A stretch of DNA of 64,000 bases from Marininema halotolerans (GCF_900116235.1 NZ_FPAA01000011.1:47020-111019), one strand, 5' to 3'; positions 18,220-28,788 are shown, numbered from the stretch's first letter. Notes: a model not told the origin generated them from the sequence alone. Program-made: numbers and translations.

Positions 18220-19327
18220 GGGTGATCTCCACTCCCTCCACCAACATCCCATCAGGATATCGCTTTGCTGACTCTTCTCTACGCATGACCCGAAGGGCCC
18301 CTTCAACTAATGCTTGTAACTCATTTTCACCAGGAAATACACAAACTTCTGCAATCCATGAGACACGATCCACAATCTCACGGACAAAACTCTTTCCGTA
18401 GGCAAGACCACCCGTGAGGATAATGCCATCTACTTTCCCTTTTAATACGACGGCATACGCCCCTATTTCCTTTGCCACTTGATAAGCCATTGCACTATAG
18501 ACGAGCTGGGCTTCTCGATCCCCTGCTGCAATCCTCTCCTCAACTTGTTGCGCATCATTTGTCCCCAGATAGCCAACAAGTCCTCCTCGACCCACAATCA
18601 TTTTCATAATTTCACTGGCAAAAAATTTACCCGAATAGCTCAACGCAACTAAGTCACCCACGGGTAACGTTCCTGCTCGTTCGGGTGAAAAGGGGCCTTC
18701 ACCGTGTAAACCATTATTCACATCAATGACTTTCCCTTGGCAATGAGCCCCGATAGTGATTCCGCCACCCATATGAGCAACCACCAGGTTAAGTTCATGA
18801 TAGCGCTTTCTTTTTTGCGCGGCAAACCGCCGAGCGGTTGCCTTTTGGTTCAATGCATGAAAAATACTTCGGCGTTCAATCTCGGGAACCCCTGAAATAC
18901 GTGCAATGGGCTCAAGTTCATCCACAACCACCGGATCAACAATAAATGAAGGGATATGCAGCTTTTCTGCGATCTCATATGCAAGCACCCCACCAAGATT
19001 GGAAGCGTGCTCTCCAAACTTCCCTGAAGTTAAATCCTGTAGCATTTTATCATTCACAAGGTACGCTCCGCCAGAAATCGGCTGTAATAATCCACCTCGA
19101 CCCACCACTGCACATAAGCGGGTCAAATTGATCCCTTCCTGATCCAATGTATCTAAGATCACTTGTTTTCGAAATGGATACTGATCAAACAGACTGGGAT
19201 ACTGTTCCAATTCCTCAGCATCATGTCGAAGGGTCTCCTCGAGGATTCTTTTTTCACTATCGTAGACCCCGATCTTTGTCGACGTTGACCCAGGATTGAT
19301 CGCCAGTATCCTCATCGGCTCGCTCAC
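18203..19327 (-). CDS. buk: Butyrate kinase
   Basis: A 374-residue acetokinase-family enzyme. With Ptb it turns branched acyl-CoA into free acid plus ATP. Seen: [15 protein letters not shown] at the N terminus, [27 protein letters not shown], and a late [12 protein letters not shown] start with GGAG 8 nt ahead. It overlaps lpdV downstream and follows bcd by 16 nt. Confidence 0.92.
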   Translation of the reverse strand: MSEPMRILAINPGSTSTKIGVYDSEKRILEETLRHDAEELEQYPSLFDQYPFRKQVILDTLDQEGINLTRLCAVVGRGGLLQPISGGAYLVNDKMLQDLTSGKFGEHASNLGGVLAYEIAEKLHIPSFIVDPVVVDELEPIARISGVPEIERRSIFHALNQKATARRFAAQKRKRYHELNLVVAHMGGGITIGAHCQGKVIDVNNGLHGEGPFSPERAGTLPVGDLVALSYSGKFFASEIMKMIVGRGGLVGYLGTNDAQQVEERIAAGDREAQLVYSAMAYQVAKEIGAYAVVLKGKVDGIILTGGLAYGKSFVREIVDRVSWIAEVCVFPGENELQALVEGALRVMRREESAKRYPDGMLVEGVEITHGREL

Positions 19328-19343
19328 TTATTCCACTCCGTTC

Positions 19344-20444
19344 TTAACGCAAGGTCATATTAATAATGTTGCGCTCGTTTTGTAAAAAGGGACTCCGTGA
19401 TTGACGAATGGAGGCAATCCGTTCTTCCGCCATGCGATCAGCCGCCAAATATGAAGGAATGCGATCGCGTTTGGCAATTTCAAATACCCGCAAAATGGTG
19501 CCATAGATGCCTTCCACTCGTCGCATCGCACGTTCACGATTGTAACCGATCAACTCATCGGCAACATTGATGACTCCCCCAGAATTAATGACATAATCCG
19601 GTGCATAGAAAATGCCTTTTTCCTGAAGAATATCTCCATGTTCGTTATCTTTTAGCTGGTTGTTTGCGGATCCAGCAATGACTTTACACTTCAAGCGATT
19701 CACCGTATCATCATTGATCACCGCCCCTAACGCACAAGGAGAGAAAATATCGCAGTCAACATCATAGATGCTATCTGGGTCCACGGTTTGCGCATCAAAA
19801 TCATTCACTGCGCGTGCTAAATTCTCTTGATTAATATCAGTAACAATTAACTTCGCACCCTCATCATGAAGGTATTTGCAAAGATGATAAGCCACGCTAC
19901 CCACCCCTTGAACCGCTACGGTTCGCCCTTCAAGGGAATCATCACCAAAAGCCTCTTTTGCAGCTGCTTTCATCCCCATATAGCACCCGTACGCAGTGAC
20001 AGGAGACGGATTTCCACTGGACCCAAACTCAGGGGATATTCCTGTAACAAATCGTGTTTCTTCATGGATTAGATCCATGTCCTCTACCGTTGTCCCCACA
20101 TCTTCAGCAGTAATATAACGCCCATTAAGCCCTTGAATAAAGCGTCCAAATGCACGGAACATCGCTTCATTTTTATCGGTTTTTGGATCACCGATAATCA
20201 CTGTTTTTCCTCCACCGAGATTTAGACCCGCAGCGGCATTTTTATAAGTCATTCCCCGTGCCAGGCGTAGGGCATCGACAATGGCATCTTCCTCAGAAGC
20301 ATAGGTCCACATTCTCGTGCCACCTAGAGCTGGCCCTAAGGTTGTATCATGAATTGCAATAATCGCTTTTAATCCAGAGTTCTCATCCTGGCAAAAGATA
20401 AGTTGTTCATAATCGTACTTACTGAGATAGTCAAACAATTGCAT
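19344..20444 (-). CDS. bcd: Branched-chain amino acid (leucine) dehydrogenase
   Basis: A 366-residue Glu/Leu/Phe/Val dehydrogenase that deaminates Val, Leu and Ile to keto acids with NAD. Seen: [30 protein letters not shown] with the catalytic Lys, EDVGTT, and a Rossmann [17 protein letters not shown] at 20444 follows AAGGAGGGG; an upstream in-frame start would overlap this site. Confidence 0.93.
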   Translation of the reverse strand: MQLFDYLSKYDYEQLIFCQDENSGLKAIIAIHDTTLGPALGGTRMWTYASEEDAIVDALRLARGMTYKNAAAGLNLGGGKTVIIGDPKTDKNEAMFRAFGRFIQGLNGRYITAEDVGTTVEDMDLIHEETRFVTGISPEFGSSGNPSPVTAYGCYMGMKAAAKEAFGDDSLEGRTVAVQGVGSVAYHLCKYLHDEGAKLIVTDINQENLARAVNDFDAQTVDPDSIYDVDCDIFSPCALGAVINDDTVNRLKCKVIAGSANNQLKDNEHGDILQEKGIFYAPDYVINSGGVINVADELIGYNRERAMRRVEGIYGTILRVFEIAKRDRIPSYLAADRMAEERIASIRQSRSPFLQNERNIINMTLR

Positions 20445-20464
20445 AGGTGACCCCTCCTTAAGTA

Positions 20465-21385
20465 TTACCTTTTCCAATAATCTGCTTGTAACACAGCCAA
20501 GGCGATGGAGTACAGTTTGGCTTCATGAGAATCTGCCCGTGAGGTAAGGATCACAGGGGCAGAGGCTCCCAAAACCAAAGCACCAATCTTCGCTTTTGCG
20601 AAGTAGACCATCGACTTATATAAAATGTTTCCTGCCTCAATATTGGGCACAAGCAACACATCCGCCCGTCCACCCACATCACTTTCGATCCCTTTGTGCT
20701 TTGCAGCCGTAACTGAGATCGCATTATCGAGCGCAAAGGGACCATCGATTAGCGCTCCTTGAATTTGTTTACGCCGAGACATCTGAGCCAACGCAGCCGC
20801 ATCCAAGGTCGGTTGCATCGTTGGATTGACCAATTCTACCGCCCCGAGTACCGCAACACGCGGGAGAGCTTCTCCAAGAGAGTGGCAAAGTTGAATCGCA
20901 TTCCGGATAATTTGTGCCTTTTCCTTTAATTCCGGGGCAACATTCAAAGCAGGGTCCGTCACATGAATGAGTCGATTATAGCCTGGGACTTCAAAAGTGG
21001 CGACGTGGCTTAAGACGTTCTTCCCTGCTCGCAACCCAGCCTCTTTATTTAATACAGCTCTGAGGAAATCGGCAGAGTGAACCATCCCTTTCATCACAAC
21101 GTCAGCATCGCCTTCTCTTACCGCACGGACAGCATCGATACACGCTTTCATGGGATCCGGTTGATGAAAGATTTCACCTTCCCTTAGCGTTAAACCAATG
21201 GATTCAGTCAACTGTAGAATTTTGCCCCGATCACCAAATAATCGAAAGTGGGCAATTCCACGCTTTTTTGCATCGAGTACTGCCTCTAGAACCTCTCGAT
21301 CATCTGCCGCTCCTACTGCTACCGTTACGGAAGCCATCGATTCTGCTCGGTGAATGACTTGTTCAAAAGAGCGTAATCTTTCCAT
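20465..21385 (-). CDS. ptb: Phosphate butyryltransferase
   Basis: A 306-residue phosphotransbutyrylase-family enzyme making branched acyl phosphates for Buk. Seen: [51 protein letters not shown], and [16 protein letters not shown]. The frame is open 15 codons further upstream; I prefer ATG 21385 (GGGGTG 6 nt ahead), which matches the known N terminus of Ptb. First gene of the operon, behind a sigma-54 promoter. Confidence 0.92.
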   Translation of the reverse strand: MERLRSFEQVIHRAESMASVTVAVGAADDREVLEAVLDAKKRGIAHFRLFGDRGKILQLTESIGLTLREGEIFHQPDPMKACIDAVRAVREGDADVVMKGMVHSADFLRAVLNKEAGLRAGKNVLSHVATFEVPGYNRLIHVTDPALNVAPELKEKAQIIRNAIQLCHSLGEALPRVAVLGAVELVNPTMQPTLDAAALAQMSRRKQIQGALIDGPFALDNAISVTAAKHKGIESDVGGRADVLLVPNIEAGNILYKSMVYFAKAKIGALVLGASAPVILTSRADSHEAKLYSIALAVLQADYWKR

Positions 21386-21473
21386 CCTTTGCACCCCAAT
21401 CCGACCAGATAGCGACACTTCATCGATCATGTCGAAGTCTATTTTTGTCGAATGGGTCTGCCACCATACTAAG

Positions 21474-21491
21474 AAGCAAATTCCATGCCAA
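21474..21491 (-). promoter_or_regulatory. Sigma-54 (-24/-12) promoter of the bkd operon
   Basis: The minus strand reads TTGGCATGGAATTTGCTT: GG and GC separated by exactly 10 nt, matching TGGCAC-N5-TTGC. It lies about 90 nt before ptb. The gene upstream encodes a sigma-54 activator, as in Bacillus. Confidence 0.9.
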
Positions 21492-21727
21492 AAATCCCTC
21501 TATGGTGGTGTTATTTAATATTATAGCTTTCCGATCTTAATAAAAGGCTTAATATCCATTTTATCCCTATCGGTAAATATCCTGATTTAACGCCGTCATA
21601 CCGTAATTTATTCATCCTCTCATCCTGATTTTTTGTATTGATGAATCCACCTTCCCCTAGAATTATCCCTAGATTTTCTAGATGTCAGCAAAAATATGTG
21701 ATGGCTGTCCCGTTGATTTGCCTCCTC

Positions 21728-21753
21728 ATACTCTGCAAAATTTTGCAGAGTAT
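21728..21753. promoter_or_regulatory. Perfect 26-bp palindrome, probable BkdR enhancer site 1
   Basis: ATACTCTGCAAAA followed at once by its exact reverse complement. It lies ~245 bp upstream of the -24/-12 promoter, a normal enhancer distance for sigma-54 activators, and between bkdR and ptb. Confidence 0.75.
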
Positions 21754-21766
21754 TGATGATTATTTC

Positions 21767-21782
21767 CTGCAATTTTTTGCAG
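21767..21782. promoter_or_regulatory. Second CTGCAA-N4-TTGCAG dyad, probable BkdR enhancer site 2
   Basis: CTGCAATTTTTTGCAG shares the half-sites of site 1, and both are followed by AGTA. Centre-to-centre distance is 34 bp, about three helical turns, so two dimers would bind the same face of DNA. Confidence 0.72.
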
Positions 21783-21798
21783 AGTAGAGGGAACGGGG

Positions 21799-23868
21799 TT
21801 ATTCCGATGAGTCAATCCCATACTTATCGAGCTTGTAATAGAGATTTCGTACAGAGATCCCTAATTGACGTGCAGTTTCCGTTTTATTCCCCTTGCATTC
21901 TTCATACACTTTCCGGATGTGTAGTTCTTCCGCATCAGCAACAATCTGAGCAAGGGATCGCTTCTCCGATATCTTCGGAATGCTTTCACTTGTCGGGGGC
22001 TGTATACGCGGTGGTTCCAAGGAAAAGAGATGATCCTTCTCCATTACTCGTGTATGAAGAGGCATATGTATCATCGCTCTTCCCAAAACATTTTCAAGTT
22101 CACGCACATTTCCAGGCCAATCGTATCCATTTAATTTTTGAACCACATCGGGGCTAACATGAGCAACGTTCCGCCCATATTCTTGGTTAAATTTATTTAC
22201 TAGATGATCAGCCAAGGCTCGTATATCTCCGCGTCGACTACGTAAGGGGGGGATTTGAATCGGCAAGACATTGAGTCGATAATAAAGATCTTCGCGAAAT
22301 TTCTTCTCTTGCACAGCCTTCTCCAAATGGACATTGGTAGCAGCAATTACCCGTACATCCACCGGTATAGGTTTTACGCCACCGACATGAACCACTTCTT
22401 TCTCCTGCAAAACACGAAGCAGCTTCGCCTGAGTGATCAGGGATAACTCTCCGATTTCATCTAAAAAAATCGTCCCACCATCCGCCTCTTCAAACAGCCC
22501 TTTTTTCCCACCTTGTCGTGCGCCTGTAAAGGCGCCCTCTTCATAGCCAAATAATTCACTTTCTAGTAATGACTCGGGTATGGAAGCACAGTTTACACGC
22601 ACAAATTGGTTATATTTCCGATCCGAATCATTGTGAATGGCGTGGGCAAACAGCTCTTTACCTGTTCCAGATTCTCCACGGAGCATCACCGTCGCTCTCG
22701 TATGGGCAGCTCTGCGCGCATCTTCAATCGCTTTTTGCATCTCGCCGCTACTGCCGATAATATCATCAAAGGTGTATTTCGCTTCAAGGGTACGGATAAT
22801 TCGGCGTGCTCGATCCAATTCATTATTTAGCCGCTTAATCTCAGAGAGATCGTGTATGGTACCGACACTCCCCTTGAGCTCACCCTCCACAATGATTGGG
22901 GCGACATTCACTGCTACATCCTTCCGCCTTGGCCCCACTTTCATCAAAACGCCTCGTACCGGTTCTCTCGTTTTTAGGACCTTCATATGCATACTTTCAC
23001 CCTCAGAGATATCGGTATCCGCGGGTTTTCCGATGACTTCTTCAGGTAAGAGTCCAGTCAAACGGGTATAGGCAGGATTAATCAGTACTCCTTTTCCTTC
23101 TGTATCAACCACTGTAAAGGCTTCATCCGACGAATCAATAATCGCTTGTAACTGTCCTTTCAGATGACTCAAATCCGCGACTTGTTGCGTAAGGGACAAC
23201 ACTTCTGTCATGTCGCGAAAAACAGCCACCGCACCGATCACTTTTCCTTCTCGATCAGTCACAGGCTTGCGGTTGGTCACGATTTTCTTTCCATTCGGCA
23301 AAATAAGCGGGCAATTCAATTCTGTTTCACCCGTTTTTAGCACATGATCCAGACGCGTATTCGGAGATACATCCTCAATTGCATGCCCCATCACTTTTTC
23401 TGGGGCATGTCCAATCAAGCGTTGAGCCGCTCGATTGTATAACGTAACCTTTCCTTCCGCATTGACTGCCATCATCCCATCATGGGTCGAATGTATAATC
23501 GCATCCAATTCCAATTGACGCATTCGCCAAGCTTCAAACCACTGCTCTTTTTCTTCAATCAACTGGATAATCAGATTTGCAACCGCACCAGAGACAACCA
23601 ATGTGTTTGTATTCGATGCGATCTCGCACAGTTTTTCAAAGACTTCCGTAACCCCTGTCGCTTCCAACACAACGTCTGGAGGTTCCTTGATAAAAAAGGG
23701 GTAGGGATCGCTCCCTGTCGGGATTCCGTGGCGTATGGCCTCTCCCACCGCAGGAGCATTCGGATTAATATCGACCACTCCTGTTACCTGAATCCGATTC
23801 AATTCTAACAAGGTATGAAGAAGGGCTGTACCACCTTTACCACCACCAACGATTAAAAACCGTTTCAT
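21799..23868 (-). CDS. bkdR: Sigma-54-dependent activator of the bkd operon, BkdR
   Basis: A 689-residue enhancer-binding protein. Layout: N-terminal Rossmann-like segment ([11 protein letters not shown] at 7-17, to about residue 105), two PAS domains (about 120-225 and 238-345), AAA+ domain with Walker A GESGTGKE at 398-405, GAFTGA at 445-450 (sigma-54 contact) and FLDEIGE near 468, and a C-terminal Fis-type helix-turn-helix ([21 protein letters not shown]). Length and architecture match B. subtilis BkdR (692 residues). It sits directly upstream of the operon it should control. The ligand of the Rossmann part is unknown. Confidence 0.92.
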   Translation of the reverse strand: MKRFLIVGGGKGGTALLHTLLELNRIQVTGVVDINPNAPAVGEAIRHGIPTGSDPYPFFIKEPPDVVLEATGVTEVFEKLCEIASNTNTLVVSGAVANLIIQLIEEKEQWFEAWRMRQLELDAIIHSTHDGMMAVNAEGKVTLYNRAAQRLIGHAPEKVMGHAIEDVSPNTRLDHVLKTGETELNCPLILPNGKKIVTNRKPVTDREGKVIGAVAVFRDMTEVLSLTQQVADLSHLKGQLQAIIDSSDEAFTVVDTEGKGVLINPAYTRLTGLLPEEVIGKPADTDISEGESMHMKVLKTREPVRGVLMKVGPRRKDVAVNVAPIIVEGELKGSVGTIHDLSEIKRLNNELDRARRIIRTLEAKYTFDDIIGSSGEMQKAIEDARRAAHTRATVMLRGESGTGKELFAHAIHNDSDRKYNQFVRVNCASIPESLLESELFGYEEGAFTGARQGGKKGLFEEADGGTIFLDEIGELSLITQAKLLRVLQEKEVVHVGGVKPIPVDVRVIAATNVHLEKAVQEKKFREDLYYRLNVLPIQIPPLRSRRGDIRALADHLVNKFNQEYGRNVAHVSPDVVQKLNGYDWPGNVRELENVLGRAMIHMPLHTRVMEKDHLFSLEPPRIQPPTSESIPKISEKRSLAQIVADAEELHIRKVYEECKGNKTETARQLGISVRNLYYKLDKYGIDSSE

Positions 23869-23987
23869 ATCCGCCCCTCCCTTTCCGTTACCGATCTTAT
23901 TTTATCATACTGCTAAAGTGTCGACTTGCCCCATTGGCGACGACCTTGAAAATAAGGTAGGATAAGAGTGGAAAGGCGGTTGAAACC

Positions 23988-24278
23988 ATGATCTACCAAC
24001 GGATGTTTGCGATCGTACTCATCTGCATCCCTGGGGCCGCAGGAGTCTATGGATGGACCTTAATGAAAGATGTGATCTTTAATTACTTAGCTGGACATGG
24101 ATTTTCTTGGTTAGCCTTTATCGGCGGACTGATTCTGTTTTTAGCAGGCCTTGCGTTTATCGGCGGATTTCTTTTCTACCGTGATCTGAAAAACGATGAT
24201 ATACAACCCATGCTACGACCACGCCGGAAACCACTCACTTCGACTGATAAGCAGGCTCAAAAGAATTCGAAAATGTAG
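23988..24278 (+). CDS. DUF2627-family membrane protein (YqzF-like)
   Basis: A 96-residue two-helix membrane protein (about residues 8-25 and 39-64) with IPGAAGVYGWTLMKD and GFLFYRDLKNDD, matching YqzF/DUF2627, which also neighbours bkdR in Bacillus. The C-terminal tail is basic and hydrophilic. GGAAAGG precedes ATG, and TTGGCG-N18-TAGGAT further upstream is a possible promoter. Confidence 0.8.
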   Translation: MIYQRMFAIVLICIPGAAGVYGWTLMKDVIFNYLAGHGFSWLAFIGGLILFLAGLAFIGGFLFYRDLKNDDIQPMLRPRRKPLTSTDKQAQKNSKM

Positions 24279-24296
24279 CCCGTAATTCTTTATTGT

Positions 24297-24332
24297 AAAA
24301 AGCCAACCCCTGGGGAATTGGCTTTTTCTTTT
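24297..24332 (+). terminator. Rho-independent terminator
   Basis: AAAAAGCCAA pairs with TTGGCTTTTT around a CCCCTGGGGAA loop, then more Ts. It follows the DUF2627 gene. Confidence 0.85.
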
Positions 24333-24425
24333 TGTCGACTTTTCTTTTTAGGCTTGAGGATTCATATGTCTTCCCAACAAAATCATAAGCTAAAAGTAAC
24401 CAACAAACCCTAAGGGGGTCTTGTT

Positions 24426-25436
24426 TTGTCTGAAGCGAATATCGAACGACTGCGTCGGGAAATTCAACGATTTGCTCAACAAGGACAGCACTTGATTCAC
24501 CGTTCATTAAATGAGACAAACGAATCGAATTATCCCCTCTTTAAAGAGGCGTCAGAAGAAGGCTACCACCTGATTGATCAATTGATTCAGATGGAAGAGG
24601 AGTCTCATACCGATTCTTGGGGGACCTTAAAGGAACTTGCTCAACAAACTTGGGAGATTCGTTCAAAAACCGAGACCTGGCTGAAATCAATCCCACCTAA
24701 CCGATCCGACAAGAAAAGTACCACTCCCCAATTTGAAGAACCTACTTTTCAAAACGAAGCAAATGAGGAAGACGCCTCGAGTCAGACAGAATCCTATCCA
24801 TGTTCGCCTCCCGTCCCCATCGGTCAGCACCAACTCCCCCCTCTCCCCTATCCCTATGACGCATTAGAGCCCTACATTGATACAAAAACCATGCATCTTC
24901 ACCATGATCAGCACCACCTTAGCTATGTAAAGGGGCTGAACCAAGCAGAACTTGCATTGCTACAAGCCCGCCAAAGCAACAACTTTGAATTCATTCAATA
25001 CTGGGAAGGCCAACTCGCCTTCCATGGTGCCGGACATTATTTACACACATTGTTTTGGGAAACGATGAGCCCACACGGTGGCGGACAACCCAGTGGAAGG
25101 CTCGCCGAAGCCATCAATCAATATTTTGGTAGTTTCCAAGCGTTTAAGAAACAATTTACCTCCGCTGCAGCAAAGGTAGAGGGAAGTGGTTGGGCAATTT
25201 TAGTGTGGGCCCCCCGTGCCAGCCATCTCGAGATCCTTCAAGCAGAAAAACATCAAAACCTTTCCCAATGGGATGTAATCCCACTACTTCCCCTTGATGT
25301 ATGGGAACACGCGTATTATTTAAAATACACTAATCAACGACAAAGTTATATCGACTCCTGGTGGAATGTGGTCAACTGGCCGGCGGTAGAACAACGGTTA
25401 GAAGTCGCCTGTCGTGTCGCATGGAGACCCTTTTAA
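24426..25436 (+). CDS. Fe/Mn superoxide dismutase with N-terminal extension (SodF-like)
   Basis: A 336-residue protein whose last ~205 residues are an Fe/Mn superoxide dismutase. Metal ligands by alignment: His159 (HLHHDQHH), His207 (GHYLHTLFW), Asp291 and His295 (LDVWEHAYY). The first ~90 residues are a helical, charged domain, followed by a Pro/Glu/Ser linker. The GAG-to-GHYLH region departs from the catalytic GGHxNH motif, so activity is not certain. TTG start behind AAGGGGG. The extended form recalls Bacillus SodF. Confidence 0.85.
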   Translation: MSEANIERLRREIQRFAQQGQHLIHRSLNETNESNYPLFKEASEEGYHLIDQLIQMEEESHTDSWGTLKELAQQTWEIRSKTETWLKSIPPNRSDKKSTTPQFEEPTFQNEANEEDASSQTESYPCSPPVPIGQHQLPPLPYPYDALEPYIDTKTMHLHHDQHHLSYVKGLNQAELALLQARQSNNFEFIQYWEGQLAFHGAGHYLHTLFWETMSPHGGGQPSGRLAEAINQYFGSFQAFKKQFTSAAAKVEGSGWAILVWAPRASHLEILQAEKHQNLSQWDVIPLLPLDVWEHAYYLKYTNQRQSYIDSWWNVVNWPAVEQRLEVACRVAWRPF

Positions 25437-25440
25437 CTTT

Positions 25441-25617
25441 TTACTCGGTCAATTCTTGTATCGGTACTTCCATTTCATGATCCGGCTGGTCGCCAGTATA
25501 TACTCTGGCCGTCTGGGCGGATTCATTTACGTTTTGAATCCACACAGGTACGTTCTGATAACGGACTTCGATTTCCTTGGTCGACTCTAGAATTTGTTTT
25601 GCACGTTGAATATTCAA
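25441..25617 (-). CDS. sspH: Small acid-soluble spore protein H
   Basis: A 58-residue spore protein aligning along its length with SspH (MNIQRAKQIL...VPVWIQNVNE...ARVY). SspH is packed in the dormant spore and is synthesised in the forespore. TTG is chosen as the start because GGAGGG ends 6 nt before it; an ATG two codons earlier is too close to that site. The stop is 5 nt from the end of the convergent superoxide dismutase gene. Confidence 0.88.
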   Translation of the reverse strand: MNIQRAKQILESTKEIEVRYQNVPVWIQNVNESAQTARVYTGDQPDHEMEVPIQELTE

Positions 25618-25754
25618 GGCCATCCCTCCATGAAAAATGTATGCTTTCACCTACAGTTTGGATGAAGTCGGTGGCCTCCATACATACAACCTTTCCGCCC
25701 ATCACCCTCCATGATAAAGTAGTGAAGTATCCTAACCATGAAGGAAGTGTCCCC

Positions 25755-26858
25755 TTGACAAATAAACGTGTTGATTCCGTGATTGGATGGCTGAGAGAAG
25801 AGCAAATCGATTTTGCATTGATCACCTCGCCAACACAAATCTATTATTTAACGGATTTTCATTGTCATCCCCATGAACGATTCTTAGGCCTGTTTCTTTT
25901 CCCTGATAAAGACCCCCTCCTGGTCTGCCCCACATTGGAAGAAGACCGGGCTCGTCAAGCCGGGTGGGCTAGCGAAATCGTCACCTGTCCTGACGGGGAA
26001 GACCCATGGTTACAAATCGTCCCTTCACTGCACGCCCGGGGCATCCATAGTGCTAAGCAGATTGCAGTAGAAAAGGATACGCTACCTCTTTCCCGCGCTG
26101 AAGGACTTTTGCAACATTACCCTGGAGCCACCCTCCTTGCTGCTGAGACAACCCTTCAGCGTTTTCGTGTACAAAAAGATACGAAAGAAATCGAAATCAT
26201 GACCGTTGCCGCACAAATGGCAGACGAAGCCATTACCATCGGACAAGCCGCTCTAACAGAAGGGTGTACCGAAACCGAAATTGCCTCACTCATCGAGTAT
26301 GAGATGAAAAAGAGAGGCGCCGATGGCATGGCCTTTGATACGATGGTGCTCTTCGGTGAAAAGACAGGCCTTCCCCACGGCTCCCCAGGGAATCGACAAT
26401 TACAATCAGGAGACATGGTTCTCTTTGACCTCGGAATTGTACATCAAGGCTATAACTCCGATATTACACGCACCTTCGGTTATCGTTCTTGTACCCCTGA
26501 GCAGGAGAAAATTTATCATACGGTACTGGCTGCTCTTGAAGCGGCTCTTGCGCTTTGTCGCCCAGGCGTTCGCTTTGGAGATTTGGACACCGCTGCCCGA
26601 CAGGTCATTGAAAACGCAGGGTATGGTCGCTACTTTACCCATCGTCTTGGACATGGACTTGGACTAGAAGCCCATGAATATCCATCCGTTCATGGCCATA
26701 ACGATGATCTTCTGGAGGAGGGAATGGTCTTTACCATCGAGCCAGGCATCTACATCCCAGATCTTGGCGGGGTACGGATCGAAGATGATGTCCTCATTAC
26801 CACCACTGGATATCAATTGCTGACAAGTTCACCGAAGAAATGGCAGATCATTGGCTAA
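25755..26858 (+). CDS. M24-family Xaa-Pro peptidase
   Basis: A 367-residue cytosolic metallopeptidase removing N-terminal residues ahead of proline. The pita-bread catalytic domain is in the second half: FDLGIVHQGYNSDITRTF (two metal Asp), HRLGHGLGLEAHEYP (metal His), FTIEPGIYIP and RIEDDVLI (metal Glu). The N-terminal creatinase-like domain is present. TTG at 25755 has AAGGAAGTG 5-6 nt ahead. The open frame continues upstream across sspH but without start signals. Confidence 0.88.
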   Translation: MTNKRVDSVIGWLREEQIDFALITSPTQIYYLTDFHCHPHERFLGLFLFPDKDPLLVCPTLEEDRARQAGWASEIVTCPDGEDPWLQIVPSLHARGIHSAKQIAVEKDTLPLSRAEGLLQHYPGATLLAAETTLQRFRVQKDTKEIEIMTVAAQMADEAITIGQAALTEGCTETEIASLIEYEMKKRGADGMAFDTMVLFGEKTGLPHGSPGNRQLQSGDMVLFDLGIVHQGYNSDITRTFGYRSCTPEQEKIYHTVLAALEAALALCRPGVRFGDLDTAARQVIENAGYGRYFTHRLGHGLGLEAHEYPSVHGHNDDLLEEGMVFTIEPGIYIPDLGGVRIEDDVLITTTGYQLLTSSPKKWQIIG

Positions 26859-26976
26859 TCAACAGGAGAGCCATATGTAAAGCGACTCACTCACAAAATG
26901 CGTTACTTTACCCAACTGGAGATTCCATCCTAGGATGTTCACCTTCATCATTCACTGTCCAACCCCTTATTAACGT

Positions 26977-27019
26977 ATAAAGAAAAGCAGCCATATTATT
27001 GATGGCTGCTTTTCTTTAT
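26977..27019. terminator. Bidirectional terminator
   Basis: An 18-bp perfect stem (ATAAAGAAAAGCAGCCAT and its inverse) with a 7-nt loop, A-rich on one side and T-rich on the other. It lies after the peptidase gene. Confidence 0.88.
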
Positions 27020-27144
27020 CACAAGGGTTCACTCATTTGGCTCATAATAGATCCTATACAATTACCCCTGCATAAGCTATTCCATATTTCGCTTCGTACT
27101 ACTGGAATCACCCAAAAAACTTTAATAAAAAAAGGATGATTAAC

Positions 27145-28674
27145 ATGGTTTGTCCAGCCTTTTTACCTCAGCCTCCTTTGGCTGTAGGCAATACTCCAGC
27201 TGTCATCACGACGGGAGACTTTAATAACGATGGGAGTCTCGATTTGGCCGTTGTGAATTCAATTGATACAAACGTCTCGGTGTTATTGGGAAATGGGAAC
27301 GGCACCTTCCAATCCCAGGTCACCTATGCGTTAGAATCACTACCTGTAGCCGGAATTACGAACGGAGATTTTAATAACAGTGGGAATCTCGATTTGGCCA
27401 TTACCAACCTACTTAGTTTCACCGTTTCCGTATTAATGGGAAATGGGGACGGCACTTTTCAACCCCAAGTCACCTATGAAGTGGGCAATATTTTGGGCTC
27501 TTTTGGGCCGTATGGGATTACGAACGGAGATTTTAATCATAATGGTCACCCTGACTTGGCTGTTGCTAATGGGGGTGAAGGTACCGTCTCCGTATTACTT
27601 GGAAATGGAGACGGTACCTTTCAACCCCAGGTCACCTATGCGGTGGGCAATGGCCCGTATGGGATTACAACAGGGGACTTTAATCAGGATGGTCGTCCCG
27701 ACTTGGCCGTGACCAATGAAGTTGATAGCACCGTCTCGGTATTATTGGGAAATGGGGATGGTACCTTTCAATCCCAAATCACCTTTGCTGTGGGCACTAG
27801 AGCGAATGGCATTACGGCAAGAGACTTTAATCAGGATGGCAACCTTGACTTGGCCGTTGCCAATAATGACGATGGAAACGTCTCCGTGTTATTGGGAAAT
27901 GGGGACGGCACCTTTCAACCCCAGGTCACCTATACGGTGGGCAATGGCCCATATTTCCTTACAACAGAAGACGTTAATTGCGATGGCAATCTTGACTTGG
28001 CCGTTGCCAATAATGGCGATGGAAACATCTCCGTGTTATTGGGAAATGGGGACGGCACCTTTCGACCCCAGATCACCTTTACTGTGGGCGATGGCCCGTT
28101 TGGTGTTACAACAGGGGACTTTAATCAGGATGGGAGCCCTGATCTAGCCGTTACCAATAACAATAGTACCACTGTATCGCTGTTACTCAATAGCTGCGTC
28201 AACCCCTTTACCTGCCCTGATCTCACGCTAGAAAATGACCCTGGGACCTGCATAGCGACGATTCCGACGCCATCAACCGTGCAATGTTCCAATGTGACCA
28301 TCGTGTGTAGCCCTGCTACCGTGCAAGTTGGCTCCCCCGCGTTAGTCACCTGCACGGCTACCAGCACGCTCGATCCCACAAACAGTGAATCCTGCACCTT
28401 TACCGTCACAGTCAATGATACGGAACCGCCAATGCTCTCTGGCCTCAATGAGATCGACATTTTCACCGAGGACGAGATCGGAGCGATCGTTACCTACCCC
28501 GACCCAACCGCCACCGACAATTGCCCCGGATTCATTACTATTCACTGCTCACCAGCCTCAGGCTCATTCTTCCCAGTAGGAACCACCACCGTTACCTGTA
28601 CCGCCACTGATAGCAGCGGCAATACCAGTAACGAGACCTTCACCATCACTGTAATCCCTTTTCAAGAAGAATAG
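27145..28674 (+). CDS. FG-GAP/VCBS beta-propeller with two HYR domains, no signal peptide
   Basis: A 509-residue repeat protein. Residues ~15-350 hold seven FG-GAP/VCBS units, each with a calcium loop such as GDFNQDGRPDLAV and a VSVLLGNGDGTFQ strand. Residues ~360-509 form two HYR (immunoglobulin-like) domains with cysteines and TVTCTATDSSGN. No signal sequence or membrane helix is seen. ATG 27145 has AAAGGATGA ahead; the earlier ATG overlaps that site. Such proteins are usually extracellular; here a spore-surface location would explain the missing leader (inference). Its own terminators flank it. Confidence 0.82.
   Translation: MVCPAFLPQPPLAVGNTPAVITTGDFNNDGSLDLAVVNSIDTNVSVLLGNGNGTFQSQVTYALESLPVAGITNGDFNNSGNLDLAITNLLSFTVSVLMGNGDGTFQPQVTYEVGNILGSFGPYGITNGDFNHNGHPDLAVANGGEGTVSVLLGNGDGTFQPQVTYAVGNGPYGITTGDFNQDGRPDLAVTNEVDSTVSVLLGNGDGTFQSQITFAVGTRANGITARDFNQDGNLDLAVANNDDGNVSVLLGNGDGTFQPQVTYTVGNGPYFLTTEDVNCDGNLDLAVANNGDGNISVLLGNGDGTFRPQITFTVGDGPFGVTTGDFNQDGSPDLAVTNNNSTTVSLLLNSCVNPFTCPDLTLENDPGTCIATIPTPSTVQCSNVTIVCSPATVQVGSPALVTCTATSTLDPTNSESCTFTVTVNDTEPPMLSGLNEIDIFTEDEIGAIVTYPDPTATDNCPGFITIHCSPASGSFFPVGTTTVTCTATDSSGNTSNETFTITVIPFQEE
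27205..28188 (+). repeat. Seven tandem ~147-bp coding repeats
   Basis: The FG-GAP units are near-identical at DNA level, for example GGAAATGGGGACGGCAC recurring in five copies. This suggests recent duplication or gene conversion and a site prone to copy-number change. Confidence 0.8.
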
Positions 28675-28744
28675 AATAGATTTTGAATCGATCACGCGTA
28701 TGTATTGATCCGTTTAAATTAAGCATCGTATTAGTCGTCTATAT

Positions 28745-28788
28745 AAAAAAGTCGGTATCCCAGTTATGTGCACCCAGGAATACCGACT
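28745..28788 (-). terminator. Terminator of the methyltransferase gene
   Basis: AGTCGGTATTCC pairs with GGGATACCGACT (one mismatch) and six Ts follow on the minus strand. Confidence 0.85.

Noticed and set aside
27443..28147. Long shifted frames inside the FG-GAP gene
   Set aside because: Repetitive DNA keeps alternate frames open; their products are repetitive Met/Trp/Pro-rich sequence with no family resemblance.
27205..28188. Regular DNA repeats that could suggest a CRISPR array
   Set aside because: The units are ~147 bp, directly adjacent and translate into FG-GAP domains; there are no short repeats with unique spacers. No CRISPR array was seen anywhere in the window.
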